From positions 62,001-126,000 of the forward strand of contig JAKLGA010000018.1 in NCBI GenBank assembly GCA_022710975.1: a stretch of 64,000 nucleotides of DNA, read 5' to 3'. Position 1 is the first letter of the stretch; each line of letters starts with the position of its first letter. Shown here one piece after another: positions 35,296-43,399 of this stretch. The notes beneath the pieces were generated by a model. The model was not told the origin of the DNA. It did no database searches and saw nothing but the letters and a program-made list of their open reading frames with translations. The stretch is from Myxococcota bacterium (GTDB lineage: Bacteria; Myxococcota; B64-G9). The translations under genes were made by a program, and so were the position numbers.

Positions 35296-37422
35296 ATGCG
35301 TAGCGCTCGCCGTGTCGCCGTCCTGGGGGCCCTGCTCGGCCTGGCGTGCGCGCCGGGCTGCTCGGACCCGAAGCCTCCGGCCGCGCCACCGCCGCCCCCG
35401 AGCGCGGCTCCGGCGCCGGCGCCCGAGCCGGCGGCCCCGGAGGATCCGCGCTACACGGGCGATCTCGACGCGCTGGAGGGCCGGGGGGTGCTGCGCATCC
35501 TGGTGCCCCAGCAGCTCCAGCCCGACCGCCTGCCGCGCGGCGATCTCAGCCTGGACTACGAGCGCCGCCTGGCCGCGGGCTTCGCCGAGGCCGCGGGGCT
35601 CAAGGCGCGCATCATCTACCTGCCGCGCTACGCGGAGCTCCTGCCCGCGCTGCTCGACGGCCGTGGCGACCTGGTCGTGGCGCGCCTGACCGTGACACCG
35701 GAGCGCCGGCGCCAGGTGGCCTTCAGCCTGCCGCTCCAGCTCGTGCGCGAGCAGGTGATCACCCGGGCGGACGACGCCACGCTCAAGCTGCCCCCGCAGC
35801 TCGCCGGGCGGAAGCTGCACGTGCGCGCCTCCTCGTCCTACTTCCAGACCCTCACCGAGCTCCGGGCCCGCGTGCCCGGGCTGGAGATCGTCCCCGCCGA
35901 CGAGACCCTGGACACGGAGCGGCTGCTGCAACGGGTCGCGGTGGGAGAGCTCGACCTCACCCTGGCCGACAGCGACATCGCCGCCGAGGTGCAGCGCTAC
36001 CAGCCCGGCCTGCGCGTGGCCATGCCGCTCACCGAGGCCCGGCCGGTGGCCTGGGCCGTGCGCCCGGACGCGCCCGAGCTCCTGCGAGCGCTGAACGCGT
36101 ATCTGGAGAAGACCATGGTCCGGGGCGGGGCCGACCAGGCCTACCGCGAGGACCTGGACGGGCTCGCGCGCCGGAAGCTCCTGCGGGTGCTGACCCGCAA
36201 CACCCCCACCAACTACTTCCTGCACCGCGGCGAGCTGGCGGGCTTCGAGTACGATCTGATGCGCGCGTTCGCCAAGCGGCACGGGCTGCACGTCCAGCTC
36301 GTCGTGCCGCCAGCCCGCGAGGATCTCATCCCCTGGCTGCTGGCCGGTCGCGGAGACGTGGTGGCCGCCTCCCTCACCCCCACCCCGGCCCGCGACAGGA
36401 GCGGCGCGGCCTTCAGCCGGCCGTACGACTACACCGGCCGGGTGGTGGTCGGGCGCCTGGGCGACAAGCCGCTCGAGGGGCCGGCCGCGCTCGCCGGCCG
36501 GCGGCTGGCCGTGCGCCGCTCGAGCTCGTACTGGGTCCAGCTCTCGAAGCTCGCGGAGCAGGGCGTGGCCCTCGAGCTCCAGGCCGTGCCCGAGGAGATG
36601 GAGACCGAGGAGATCCTCGACCGGGTGGCCCGCGGGGAGTACGACCTGACGCTCGCCGACCAGCGCATCGTCGACCTGGAGCTGACCTACCGCGACGACC
36701 TCAGGACGCTCCTCGCCCTGGGCGAGCCGGTGCCCAAGGTCTGGGCCGTGCACCCGGAGAACCGGGCGCTGCACCAGGCGCTGGACGCCTTCCTCTCCGA
36801 GGAGTACCGGGGCACCTTCTACAACGTCACCCGCAACAAGTACTTCAAGAGCCCCAAGCGCATCCGCAGCGCGGCCCTGGAGTCCCCGGCCCGCACCGGC
36901 ACCCTGTCGCCCTACGACGGGCTGGTGCGCCGCTTCGCCGGCCAGTACGGCTTCGACTGGCGGCTGCTGGTGGCGCAGATGTTCACCGAGAGCCGCTTCG
37001 ACCCCCGGGCCCGCTCGTGGGTCGGGGCCAGGGGCCTGATGCAGGTCATGCCGCGCACGGGGCGCGAGCTGGGCTTCCGCGATCTGGAGGATCCCCGGAG
37101 CGGCATCCACGCCGGGGTGAAGTACATGAGCTGGCTCGAGCAGCGCTTCGAGCCCGGGCTGGACCGCGAGACGCGCCTGTGGATGTCGCTGGCGGCCTAT
37201 AACGCCGGCCTGGGCCACGTGCAGGACGCCCGCCTGCTGGCCCGCGAGCTGGGCCTCGACCCCGCCAGGTGGTTCGGGAACACCGAGACCGCCATGGGGC
37301 TCCTGTCCCGTCCGGAGCACGCCCGCAAGGCCCGCTTCGGCTACTGCCGGGGCACCGAGCCGGTCAAGTACGTGCTGGACATCCGCGAGCGCTTCGAGGC
37401 CTACCGCCGCACCGCCCAGTAG
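35296..37422 (+). CDS. MltF-like lytic transglycosylase lipoprotein with two substrate-binding domains
   Basis: A 708-aa protein with lipobox LACAPGC, then a Pro/Ala linker. Residues about 58-285 form a type-3 solute-binding domain (GVLRILVPQQLQPDRLPRGD, RYAELLPALLDGRGDLVVAR). Residues about 295-525 form a second copy (KLLRVLTRNTPTNYFLHRGE, PWLLAGRGDVVAASLTPTPA, EYDLTLADQRI). Residues about 545-690 form the SLT domain: catalytic Glu565 in FTESRFDPRARSWVGARGLM, QVMPRTGRELG, and SLAAYNAGLGHV. E. coli MltF has one binding domain that senses muropeptides. Two in tandem is unusual and could allow sensing of two ligands. Cleaves peptidoglycan glycan strands to anhydromuropeptides. The start ATG has no clear Shine-Dalgarno sequence. 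Confidence 0.9.
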   Translation: MRSARRVAVLGALLGLACAPGCSDPKPPAAPPPPPSAAPAPAPEPAAPEDPRYTGDLDALEGRGVLRILVPQQLQPDRLPRGDLSLDYERRLAAGFAEAAGLKARIIYLPRYAELLPALLDGRGDLVVARLTVTPERRRQVAFSLPLQLVREQVITRADDATLKLPPQLAGRKLHVRASSSYFQTLTELRARVPGLEIVPADETLDTERLLQRVAVGELDLTLADSDIAAEVQRYQPGLRVAMPLTEARPVAWAVRPDAPELLRALNAYLEKTMVRGGADQAYREDLDGLARRKLLRVLTRNTPTNYFLHRGELAGFEYDLMRAFAKRHGLHVQLVVPPAREDLIPWLLAGRGDVVAASLTPTPARDRSGAAFSRPYDYTGRVVVGRLGDKPLEGPAALAGRRLAVRRSSSYWVQLSKLAEQGVALELQAVPEEMETEEILDRVARGEYDLTLADQRIVDLELTYRDDLRTLLALGEPVPKVWAVHPENRALHQALDAFLSEEYRGTFYNVTRNKYFKSPKRIRSAALESPARTGTLSPYDGLVRRFAGQYGFDWRLLVAQMFTESRFDPRARSWVGARGLMQVMPRTGRELGFRDLEDPRSGIHAGVKYMSWLEQRFEPGLDRETRLWMSLAAYNAGLGHVQDARLLARELGLDPARWFGNTETAMGLLSRPEHARKARFGYCRGTEPVKYVLDIRERFEAYRRTAQ

Positions 37423-37442
37423 CCCGGGGCTCCCGAAAAGCG

Positions 37443-37471
37443 TTGCATGGCCGCGCCCGGACGGGCATGAT
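37443..37471 (+). promoter_or_regulatory. Sigma70-like promoter for the DedA gene
   Basis: TTGCAT (37443-37448), 17-nt spacer, CATGAT (37466-37471), in the 90-bp gap after the transglycosylase gene. Confidence 0.4.
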
Positions 37472-37512
37472 CGCGGTCACTTGGCCCCCGGGGAGAAGGC
37501 GGACGGCACGCC

Positions 37513-38148
37513 TTGGACCTGCTCCAATCGTTCGTGCATGACTTCCTCACGCCCTTCGGCGGCAATCCGCACCTGGGGCTGTTCCTGATCGTGTGGTTCT
37601 CGGCCGTCTTCCCCCTGGCCCCGCCCGAGGAGGCCTTCACCCTGCTGGGCGGCGCCTGCGTGGCGGGGGGGTTCCTGAACTGGTTCTGGGGCAGCCTGGC
37701 CATCCTGGGCGGCATCATCGCCACCAACGTCACCCAGTACTGGATCGGCCGGGGCGGGCTCAAGCTTCTCTCGGGCACGGGCCTGGGCAACCGCATCCTC
37801 CACTCCAAGGGCTTCCGCAAGGCCCGCACGGCCATGCTGGAGCGGGGCATCTGGGCCATCGTAGGCTGCCGCTTCTTCTTCGGCACCCGCGCGCCCACCT
37901 ACCTGGCCACCGGCTTCTTCCGCTACCGCTTCTGGAAGTTCTTCGCCGTGGACTCCAGCGTGGTGGTGCTGCACGGCGTCCTCTTCATCCTGATCGGCTA
38001 CTCCTTCTCCGACCAGATCGGCGGGGTGCTGAGCTTCATGGAAGAGCTCGGCCTGTGGAGCCTGCTGCTGCTCGTGGTCGCGGTGGCCGCGTTCCTCGGT
38101 GTGCGCCTCTACCTGGCCCGCCGGAGGGCGGCCAGGGCCGAGCCTTGA
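37513..38148 (+). CDS. DedA/SNARE-associated family membrane protein
   Basis: A 211-aa protein from TTG 37513 with ggggagaagg upstream. Hydrophobic helices and the family motif are visible: FPLAPPEEAFTLLGGACVAG, NWFWGSLAILGGIIATNVTQ, YWIGRGGLKLLSG, and the conserved GCRFFFGTRAPTYLATGFF with FRYRFWKFFAVDS. DedA-family proteins act as flippases for undecaprenyl phosphate or phospholipids and need an acidic pair in the first re-entrant loop; here PPEE is present. The location next to a peptidoglycan hydrolase fits lipid-carrier recycling, which is inference. Confidence 0.88.
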   Translation: MDLLQSFVHDFLTPFGGNPHLGLFLIVWFSAVFPLAPPEEAFTLLGGACVAGGFLNWFWGSLAILGGIIATNVTQYWIGRGGLKLLSGTGLGNRILHSKGFRKARTAMLERGIWAIVGCRFFFGTRAPTYLATGFFRYRFWKFFAVDSSVVVLHGVLFILIGYSFSDQIGGVLSFMEELGLWSLLLLVVAVAAFLGVRLYLARRRAARAEP

Positions 38149-38172
38149 CACGCCGCGTCAGGAGCGTACGAT
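38145..38172 (+). promoter_or_regulatory. Strong sigma70-like promoter for the MmgE/PrpD gene, overlapping the DedA stop
   Basis: TTGACA (38145-38150, a perfect -35 that contains the TGA stop of the DedA gene), 16-nt spacer, TACGAT (38167-38172). Leader of about 30 nt with ggagg before ATG 38210. Confidence 0.6.
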
Positions 38173-38209
38173 AGCTGCGGAGAGCCACCGGGGGGCCGGA
38201 GGCGACCGC

Positions 38210-39889
38210 ATGGGCACCACCCTGGAACGCATCGCGAGCTGGACCAGCGGGCTGCGGTACGAGGACATCCCCCCGCGCGTGGTAGCCAAGGCCAAGCTGC
38301 AGCTCCTGTCCATGCTGGCGGCGGTCTTCGCCGGCAGCACCACCCGCGCCGCGCGCGCCGTGCGCCAGGTGGCGCTCTCGAGCCGGGCGGCCGGCCGGGC
38401 CACGGCGCTGCCGTTCGCCGACAGGTGCTCCCCCACCGTGGCCACGGTGGCCAACGCGGCCGCCTCGATGGCCCTCGACTACGACGACTACCTGTTCCTG
38501 GCCCACACCGGCCACTCGGCCGTGCTGGCCAGCCTGGCCCAGGCCGAGGAACGCGGGCTCTCCGGCCGGGAGCTCCTGCGCGCCCAGATCATCGCCAACG
38601 AGGTCGGCGGCCGGCTGGGGGCGAGCGTCATCTTCGGGCCGCAGAACGGCCAGCTCTGGACCCACGTGCACGCGCTCGGCGCGGCCGCCGCCGGGGCCGC
38701 GCTGCTCGGGCTGGACGCGCGCGCCACGGCCCACGCCATGGCCATCTCCCTCTACCAGCCGCCCATGGCCATGTGGCCGGGCTTCATGGGACCGGACTCC
38801 AAGCTGCTGTCGGCGGCCCTGCCGGCCCGCGACGGGCTGATGGCCGCGGCCCTGGCTTCCTGGGAGCTGACCGGCCCGCTCGACATCCTCGATCACCCCC
38901 TGGGCTTCGGCAGCCGCTTCGCCCACCAGTTCCTTCCCCAGATGCTGACGGGCTTCGGCGCGAGCTGGGTCACCGACACGCTCAGCTTCAAGCTCATCCC
39001 GGGCTGCGCCTACGTGGACGCGTCCATCGAGGCCCTGCTCGAGCTGGCCGGCCGGTTCCAGGTCCAGCAGGGCCGCCGCCTGGAGCCCGCGGACGTGCAG
39101 GCCATCCGGGTGCGCACCACCCTGCTCGGGGCGGAGATGGACCGGCTGAACCCGTTCGACCGGCCCGGGCCGCTCTCGGCCGTGCGGGTGAACTTCTCCC
39201 TGCCGCTCAGCCTGTCGGTGGCGCTGCGGGCCGGCCGCCTGACCCCGGCCGAGCTGGACGAGGCCGCGCTGTCCGCGGGCCGGGAGGAGCTCCTGGCGCT
39301 GGCCGGCCGGATCGAGGTGCGGCACGACTGGTCCATGACGCTGGAGATGCTCGAGCGCCTCTCCGCGCACCTGCCGCTCGGCGCGCTGGCCGGCGAGCTC
39401 GACCTGCGGCGGCTGCTGGAGCTGCGCCCCGAGCTGGGCCGCACCTTCGGAGGGCTGATCGAGCTCGGCCCGCGCGATGTGCTGCGCCTGGCGGCCTTCC
39501 TGTGGGAGCGCGCCCCGAGGCTGATGCGCCAGGCCGGCCGGGCCACGCTCCACGGGCTGGGGCGCCTGGTGGCCGACGAACGCGAGGGCGGCGAGGCCCG
39601 CTTCGACCTCGCGCAGGCTCGCCTCGAGGACATGCCGCTGCCCTTCCCGGCCGAGGTGGAGCTCGAGCTGCGCGGGGATCGCCGCCTGAGCGCCCGGGTC
39701 GACCTCCCGCGGGGCGCCGCCGGCCGCGATCAGGCCGAGACCCGGGGGCTGGTGCGCAAGAAGTTCCGCGAGGCGGCCCTGCCGTTCCTGGCTGAGGAGC
39801 GGGTCGAGCTGGCCCTCGAGCGCGTCGATCGGCTGGAGCTCCTCGACCAGGTGGGCGCGCTGACCGAGCTGCTGACCTCGCCAGCCTGA
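38210..39889 (+). CDS. MmgE/PrpD family protein (2-methylcitrate dehydratase-like)
   Basis: A 559-aa protein from ATG 38210 (ggagg upstream). It has the MmgE/PrpD layout: LERIASWTSGLRYEDIPPRV, then VANAAASMALDYDDYLFLAH with HTGHSAVLASLA, EVGGRLGASVIFGPQNGQLW, and SFKLIPGCAYVDASIEALLE. The family includes PrpD (2-methylcitrate dehydratase) and cis-aconitate decarboxylase, but most members, including those of this length (about 100 aa longer than PrpD), have unknown substrates. No prpB or prpC is adjacent, so I do not assign the methylcitrate cycle. Confidence 0.82.
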   Translation: MGTTLERIASWTSGLRYEDIPPRVVAKAKLQLLSMLAAVFAGSTTRAARAVRQVALSSRAAGRATALPFADRCSPTVATVANAAASMALDYDDYLFLAHTGHSAVLASLAQAEERGLSGRELLRAQIIANEVGGRLGASVIFGPQNGQLWTHVHALGAAAAGAALLGLDARATAHAMAISLYQPPMAMWPGFMGPDSKLLSAALPARDGLMAAALASWELTGPLDILDHPLGFGSRFAHQFLPQMLTGFGASWVTDTLSFKLIPGCAYVDASIEALLELAGRFQVQQGRRLEPADVQAIRVRTTLLGAEMDRLNPFDRPGPLSAVRVNFSLPLSLSVALRAGRLTPAELDEAALSAGREELLALAGRIEVRHDWSMTLEMLERLSAHLPLGALAGELDLRRLLELRPELGRTFGGLIELGPRDVLRLAAFLWERAPRLMRQAGRATLHGLGRLVADEREGGEARFDLAQARLEDMPLPFPAEVELELRGDRRLSARVDLPRGAAGRDQAETRGLVRKKFREAALPFLAEERVELALERVDRLELLDQVGALTELLTSPA

Positions 39890-39896
39890 GGCCGGC

Positions 39897-40895
39897 TCAG
39901 CCCTTCGCCGCGGCCAGGGCGTCGAAACCCGCGATCAGCTTGTCCGCGTCCAGCTTGAGCAGGCGGGCCAGCAAGCGCAGGTAACCGCGCACGTAGACCG
40001 GCGCCGGGAGCTGGCTGAGGTCGTTCTCCTCCATGCGCCGCAGGTAGAAGATGTTGATCTTGGTCAGGTTGGCCAGCCGCTCGAGGTCCAGCCCGCGCGC
40101 CTCGCGCACCTGCCGCAGCAGGCGCCCGTCGTACACCGTGCGCTCGTCGAGCTCGGGCATGGGCGGCGGGCACTGCCCGGCGGGCGGAGGCTGGCTGGCC
40201 GCCGGCGGCGCGCTGGACTGCGTGGGCGCCGCGCTCGGCGGCGGGCCGGGCTGCGCGCCCGCCGCGGGGGGCGGCGCTTCCGGGGCGGTCGGCGCGACCG
40301 CGGGGGGCAGGGAGGCGGGATGCGCCTGCGCGGCCGGCTCCGGCGCGACGCGGGCCGGGGCGGAGGGCTCGACGGCCGCGGTCCCTCCGCCCGGCTCGGA
40401 CAGCGCGGGGGCCGATCCGGGCTGGGCCGGTCCGTCCGCGGGCGGCTGGCTGGAGGGCCGCTGGAAGAGCGGCAGCCCCTCCACGCCGGCCGGAGCCGCC
40501 GGCTCCTCCTTCGGCGGCGGAGAGCTGGCGTGCGGCGCGGCGGCGTCAGCCGGCGCGGGCGCCGCGCCGGGTCCGGCGGCGGCCTCGGGGCAGGCCGGGC
40601 TGGGTCCCGGCGCGGGGGCATCCTCGGGCGGAGGCTCCCAGAGCGTCCCGTCCAGCTTGGACAGCTCCTCGTCGTACCGCTTGCGGTGCTCGAGGTTCGA
40701 CAGGGTGCGGTAGGCCTCCTCGATGCGGCGGCTGAGCAACGCCAGCTCCTCGGGCTGGAACAGGGCGTAGGTCACCACCGAGCCGGGGCTGAAGATGCGT
40801 CGCGCCCGCTGGTAGGCGACCTCGAGCTCCTGCTGGCTGGCGTGCGGCGCCAGCTCGAGCAGCTCGTAGTAGTTCTGCTCGCGGAAGTCCTTCAT
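39897..40895 (-). CDS. J-like domain fused to a RodZ-type helix-turn-helix domain
   Basis: A 332-aa protein. ATG 40895 overlaps the stop of the MinD-like gene (ATGA), implying coupled translation. Residues 1-75 (NYYELLELAPHASQQELEVA...HRKRYDEEL) have the helix pattern of a J domain, but the HPD motif required to stimulate DnaK is missing. A Pro/Ala-rich disordered linker follows (about 85-255). The C-terminal 75 residues (GRLLRQVREARGLDLERLAN, INIFYLRRMEENDLSQLPAP, YVRGYLRLLARLL) match the RodZ-type HTH domain, but no transmembrane segment is present. It is likely a cytoplasmic adaptor for the neighbouring ATPase rather than a transcription factor; that is inference. Confidence 0.82.
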   Translation of the reverse strand: MKDFREQNYYELLELAPHASQQELEVAYQRARRIFSPGSVVTYALFQPEELALLSRRIEEAYRTLSNLEHRKRYDEELSKLDGTLWEPPPEDAPAPGPSPACPEAAAGPGAAPAPADAAAPHASSPPPKEEPAAPAGVEGLPLFQRPSSQPPADGPAQPGSAPALSEPGGGTAAVEPSAPARVAPEPAAQAHPASLPPAVAPTAPEAPPPAAGAQPGPPPSAAPTQSSAPPAASQPPPAGQCPPPMPELDERTVYDGRLLRQVREARGLDLERLANLTKINIFYLRRMEENDLSQLPAPVYVRGYLRLLARLLKLDADKLIAGFDALAAAKG

Positions 40896-41884
40896 CCCGC
40901 GGCCCCTTGCGCCAGCCGCGGCTCCAGCTCGCGGATCCGCTCCAGGACCTGGTTGGCGATGCCCCACACGCTGCTGATGGTGGCGCTCTCGCCGCCCTCC
41001 GCCAGCAGCGCCGTGCGACGGCGCACCGCGCGCCAGACGGAGTCGTCGTAGGCGATGTGGCCCAGGTAGTCCAGATCGATGCCGAAGTACTTGCGGCAGG
41101 CCGCGCGCACCGCGGGCCCCAGCTCCTCGTCGTCCTTGCTGCGCACCTGGTTGATGACCAGCAGCGGCCGGAAGGCCAGCATCCAGGCCCGGTACATGTC
41201 GCCGCGCTCGGGGTCCATGCGCGAGACCACCCGGATGAGGTCGTACGGGGTGCGGATGTGGTGCTCGTTGCGCTGCTCCATGGCCTCTTCGATCACCTTG
41301 CGGAAGGGCTCGCTCTTCTCCCGATGCCGTAGCGAGCGGTAGAAGGCGCTCTTGATGAAGCGGTAGGAGTTCTCGAGCGAGGTCGGCTCGGGCACCATCA
41401 TCACCAGGCCGTAGTCGGCCAGCAGGAAGAAGTCGAGCACGTTGAAGGAGGTGCCGCTGCCCAGATCCATGAGCACCACGTCCGTGTCGATGGTCAGGAT
41501 GGTGCGCAGGATGCGCATCTTCTGGGTGTACTTGATGTTGGCCGAGCCCAGGAAGTCCTGGGCGCCGCTGATCAGCCCCAGGCCCTCCACGCCGGTCTCG
41601 GTGATGGTGTCCTCGATGCGCTCCGCCCGGCGGCCGACGAAGTCGGACAGGTTGACCTCGGGCAGCTCCATGCCCAGGCAGGTGTGCAGGTTCGAGCCGC
41701 CCAGATCGGCGTCCACCAGCACGACCTTCAGCGCGGAGCGGGCCAGCGCGATGCCCAGGTTGGCCGTCAGCAGGGTCTTGCCGATGCCGCCCTTGCCGCC
41801 GCCCACGGCCAGCACCACGGTGCGCCGTCCGGAGCCCCGGCGCATCCAGGGGAAGTCGAACGCCGACTGGTTCTCGGACTCCAT
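40892..41884 (-). CDS. MinD/ParA-family ATPase (FlhG-like)
   Basis: A 330-aa protein from ATG 41884. It shows the deviant Walker A AVGGGKGGIGKTLLTANLGI, switch I VDADLGGSNLHTCLG, and MDLGSGTSFNVLDFFLLADY in the Walker B region. LVMMVPEPTSLENSYRFIKS and LLVINQVRSKDDEELGPAVR follow. These identify the MinD/FlhG branch, ATPases that dimerise on ATP and position other structures (septum, flagella, chemoreceptors). No MinE, MinC, FlhF or flagellar gene is near. No clear amphipathic C-terminal membrane helix is visible (it ends ERIRELEPRLAQGAAG). The immediate partner is the J-like/HTH protein downstream. Confidence 0.92.
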   Translation of the reverse strand: MESENQSAFDFPWMRRGSGRRTVVLAVGGGKGGIGKTLLTANLGIALARSALKVVLVDADLGGSNLHTCLGMELPEVNLSDFVGRRAERIEDTITETGVEGLGLISGAQDFLGSANIKYTQKMRILRTILTIDTDVVLMDLGSGTSFNVLDFFLLADYGLVMMVPEPTSLENSYRFIKSAFYRSLRHREKSEPFRKVIEEAMEQRNEHHIRTPYDLIRVVSRMDPERGDMYRAWMLAFRPLLVINQVRSKDDEELGPAVRAACRKYFGIDLDYLGHIAYDDSVWRAVRRRTALLAEGGESATISSVWGIANQVLERIRELEPRLAQGAAG

Positions 41885-41901
41885 CGCGCCTCCGCCCCTG
41901 C

Positions 41902-43293
41902 TCACGCCAGGGCCCGGGCCACGGCCGCGGCCAGCTCGGCCACCTCTCCCTCGCCCACCAGGGTGCGCACGTCGAGTAGCACCCGCTCCTCGTGCACCCG
42001 GCCGAGCACGGCCGGCTCGCCCGCGCGCAACCGCGTCGCCAGCTCGGCCGCGCTGCCCGCGCCGGGGCGCACGGCCACCGCGAAGCTCGGCAGGCGCAAC
42101 AGCGGCAGGGCGCCGCCGCCCACCTGGGCCTCGCTCGCCACCACCTCGGCCGCGCCGCAGACCGGCGCCAGGGCGGCCCGCAGGGCCTGCGCCCGCCGGG
42201 CCAGGGCCTCGGGCTCGGCCAGCAGCATGGCCACCAGCGGGATGGCCCGGGCCCCCTGCTCCCCGCCGCGGTACGCGTCCAGGGTGGCCTCCAGGGCCGC
42301 CAGGGTCAGCTTGCCCACCCGCAGCGCCCGGGCCATCGGATCCTTCGCCAGCCGGGCGATGAGCGCCGCGCGGCCGAGCAGCACGCCGCACTGCGGGCCG
42401 CCGAGCAGCTTGTCCCCGCTGAAGCAGATCAGGTCGGGACCCTGGCCCAGCGCCGCCGCGGCGTCGGGCACCCCCGCCAGCTCTGGCGGCAGCCCGGGCA
42501 GCAGGCACGCCGCGCCCATGTCCCACAGGAACGGCACCCCGCGCTCGCGCGCCAGGCCGGCCAGCGCCCGGGGCTCCACCTCCTCGGTGAAGCCCACGAT
42601 CTCGAAGTTCGAGCGGTGCACCTTGAGGAGCAGGCCGGTCTCCGGGCCCATGGCCCGGGCGTAGTCCTCCAGGCGCGTCCGGTTGGTGGTGCCGACCTCC
42701 ACCAGGCGCGCGCCCGAGGCGGCCATCACGTCCGGCACGCGGAAGGACCCGCCGATCTCGACCAGCTCGCCGCGCGAGACGAGCACCTCGCGGCCTGCGG
42801 CCAGCGCCCTCAGCGCCAGGTAGACCGCGGCGGCGCAGTTGTTGACCACCAGCCCGGCCTCGGCCCCGGTGCGCTCGAGCAGCAGCGCGCGCACCGCGTC
42901 CATGCGCGAGCCGCGCTCCCCGCTGCCCAGGTCGAGCTCCAGATTCGAGTAGCCCGCGGCCGTCGCGGCCAGGCGCTCCACGGCCGCGGCCGACAGCGGG
43001 GCGCGGCCCAGGTTGGTGTGCAGCAGGATCCCGGTGGCGTTGAGCACCCGCCGGAGCCGGGCCCGCCGCCAGCCCGCCAGGGCCGCCGCCACGGCCGGCC
43101 CGTCCACCTCCCCGCCCCCGCCCCCGTCCCCACCGGCCAGGAGGGCCTGGCGCCGGGCGTCGATGGCCCGCCGCACGGCCTCGACCACCAGGGGGCGCGG
43201 GTGCTCCCTCAGCAGGGCGGCCAGGTCGGGTCGCGCCAGCACCTCGTCCACCGAGGGCAGCGAGCGCAGCAACGGGTTGCGGTCCTGTGGCAA
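41902..43293 (-). CDS. selA: L-seryl-tRNA(Sec) selenium transferase SelA
   Basis: A 463-aa enzyme. The reverse-strand sequence ggaggagtgTTG makes TTG 43293 the likely start (GTG 43296 touches the Shine-Dalgarno sequence); product begins with NPLLRSLPSVDEVLARPDLA, as in other SelA. Motifs: VLNATGILLHTNLGRAPLS, YSNLELDLGSGERGSR, VVNNCAAAVYLAL, VSRGELVEIGGSFRVPDVM, GTTNRTRLEDY, LLKVHRSNFEIVGF, LWDMGAACLL and the PLP-Lys in CFSGDKLLGGPQCG. It converts Ser-tRNA(Sec) to Sec-tRNA(Sec) with selenophosphate. selB, selD and the tRNA(Sec) gene are not in the window. It heads an operon with the MinD-like and J-like/HTH genes (17-nt gap). Confidence 0.95.
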   Translation of the reverse strand: MPQDRNPLLRSLPSVDEVLARPDLAALLREHPRPLVVEAVRRAIDARRQALLAGGDGGGGGEVDGPAVAAALAGWRRARLRRVLNATGILLHTNLGRAPLSAAAVERLAATAAGYSNLELDLGSGERGSRMDAVRALLLERTGAEAGLVVNNCAAAVYLALRALAAGREVLVSRGELVEIGGSFRVPDVMAASGARLVEVGTTNRTRLEDYARAMGPETGLLLKVHRSNFEIVGFTEEVEPRALAGLARERGVPFLWDMGAACLLPGLPPELAGVPDAAAALGQGPDLICFSGDKLLGGPQCGVLLGRAALIARLAKDPMARALRVGKLTLAALEATLDAYRGGEQGARAIPLVAMLLAEPEALARRAQALRAALAPVCGAAEVVASEAQVGGGALPLLRLPSFAVAVRPGAGSAAELATRLRAGEPAVLGRVHEERVLLDVRTLVGEGEVAELAAAVARALA

Positions 43294-43316
43294 CACTCCT
43301 CCGGAACCTACGGCAA

Positions 43317-43343
43317 GTATTACGCTTTGGACGAAATGATCAA
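43317..43343 (-). promoter_or_regulatory. Sigma70-like promoter for the selA operon
   Basis: Reverse strand TTGATC (43343-43338), 15-nt spacer, TAATAC (43322-43317), about 24 nt before TTG 43293. This gap is notably AT-rich for the window and also holds the divergent kinase promoter. Confidence 0.45.
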
Positions 43344-43362
43344 GGTTTCGACCCGGCTCGCC

Positions 43363-43390
43363 TTGTGCGGTCCGGGTGGCCTCTGATACA
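43363..43390 (+). promoter_or_regulatory. Sigma70-like promoter for the sensor kinase (possibly leaderless)
   Basis: TTGTGC (43363-43368), 16-nt spacer, GATACA (43385-43390). The GTG start at 43400 is 9 nt after the -10, close to the expected transcription start, and no Shine-Dalgarno sequence is present. Confidence 0.5.
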
Positions 43391-43399
43391 ACGGCGGGC

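Noticed and set aside
38210-39889. Assignment as PrpD of the methylcitrate cycle
   Set aside because: The family is broad, this protein is longer than PrpD, and no prpB/prpC partner is nearby.
43317-43399. tRNA(Sec) gene in the AT-rich gap beside selA
   Set aside because: The gap is only about 100 nt, is explained by two divergent promoters, and shows no cloverleaf or long extra arm.
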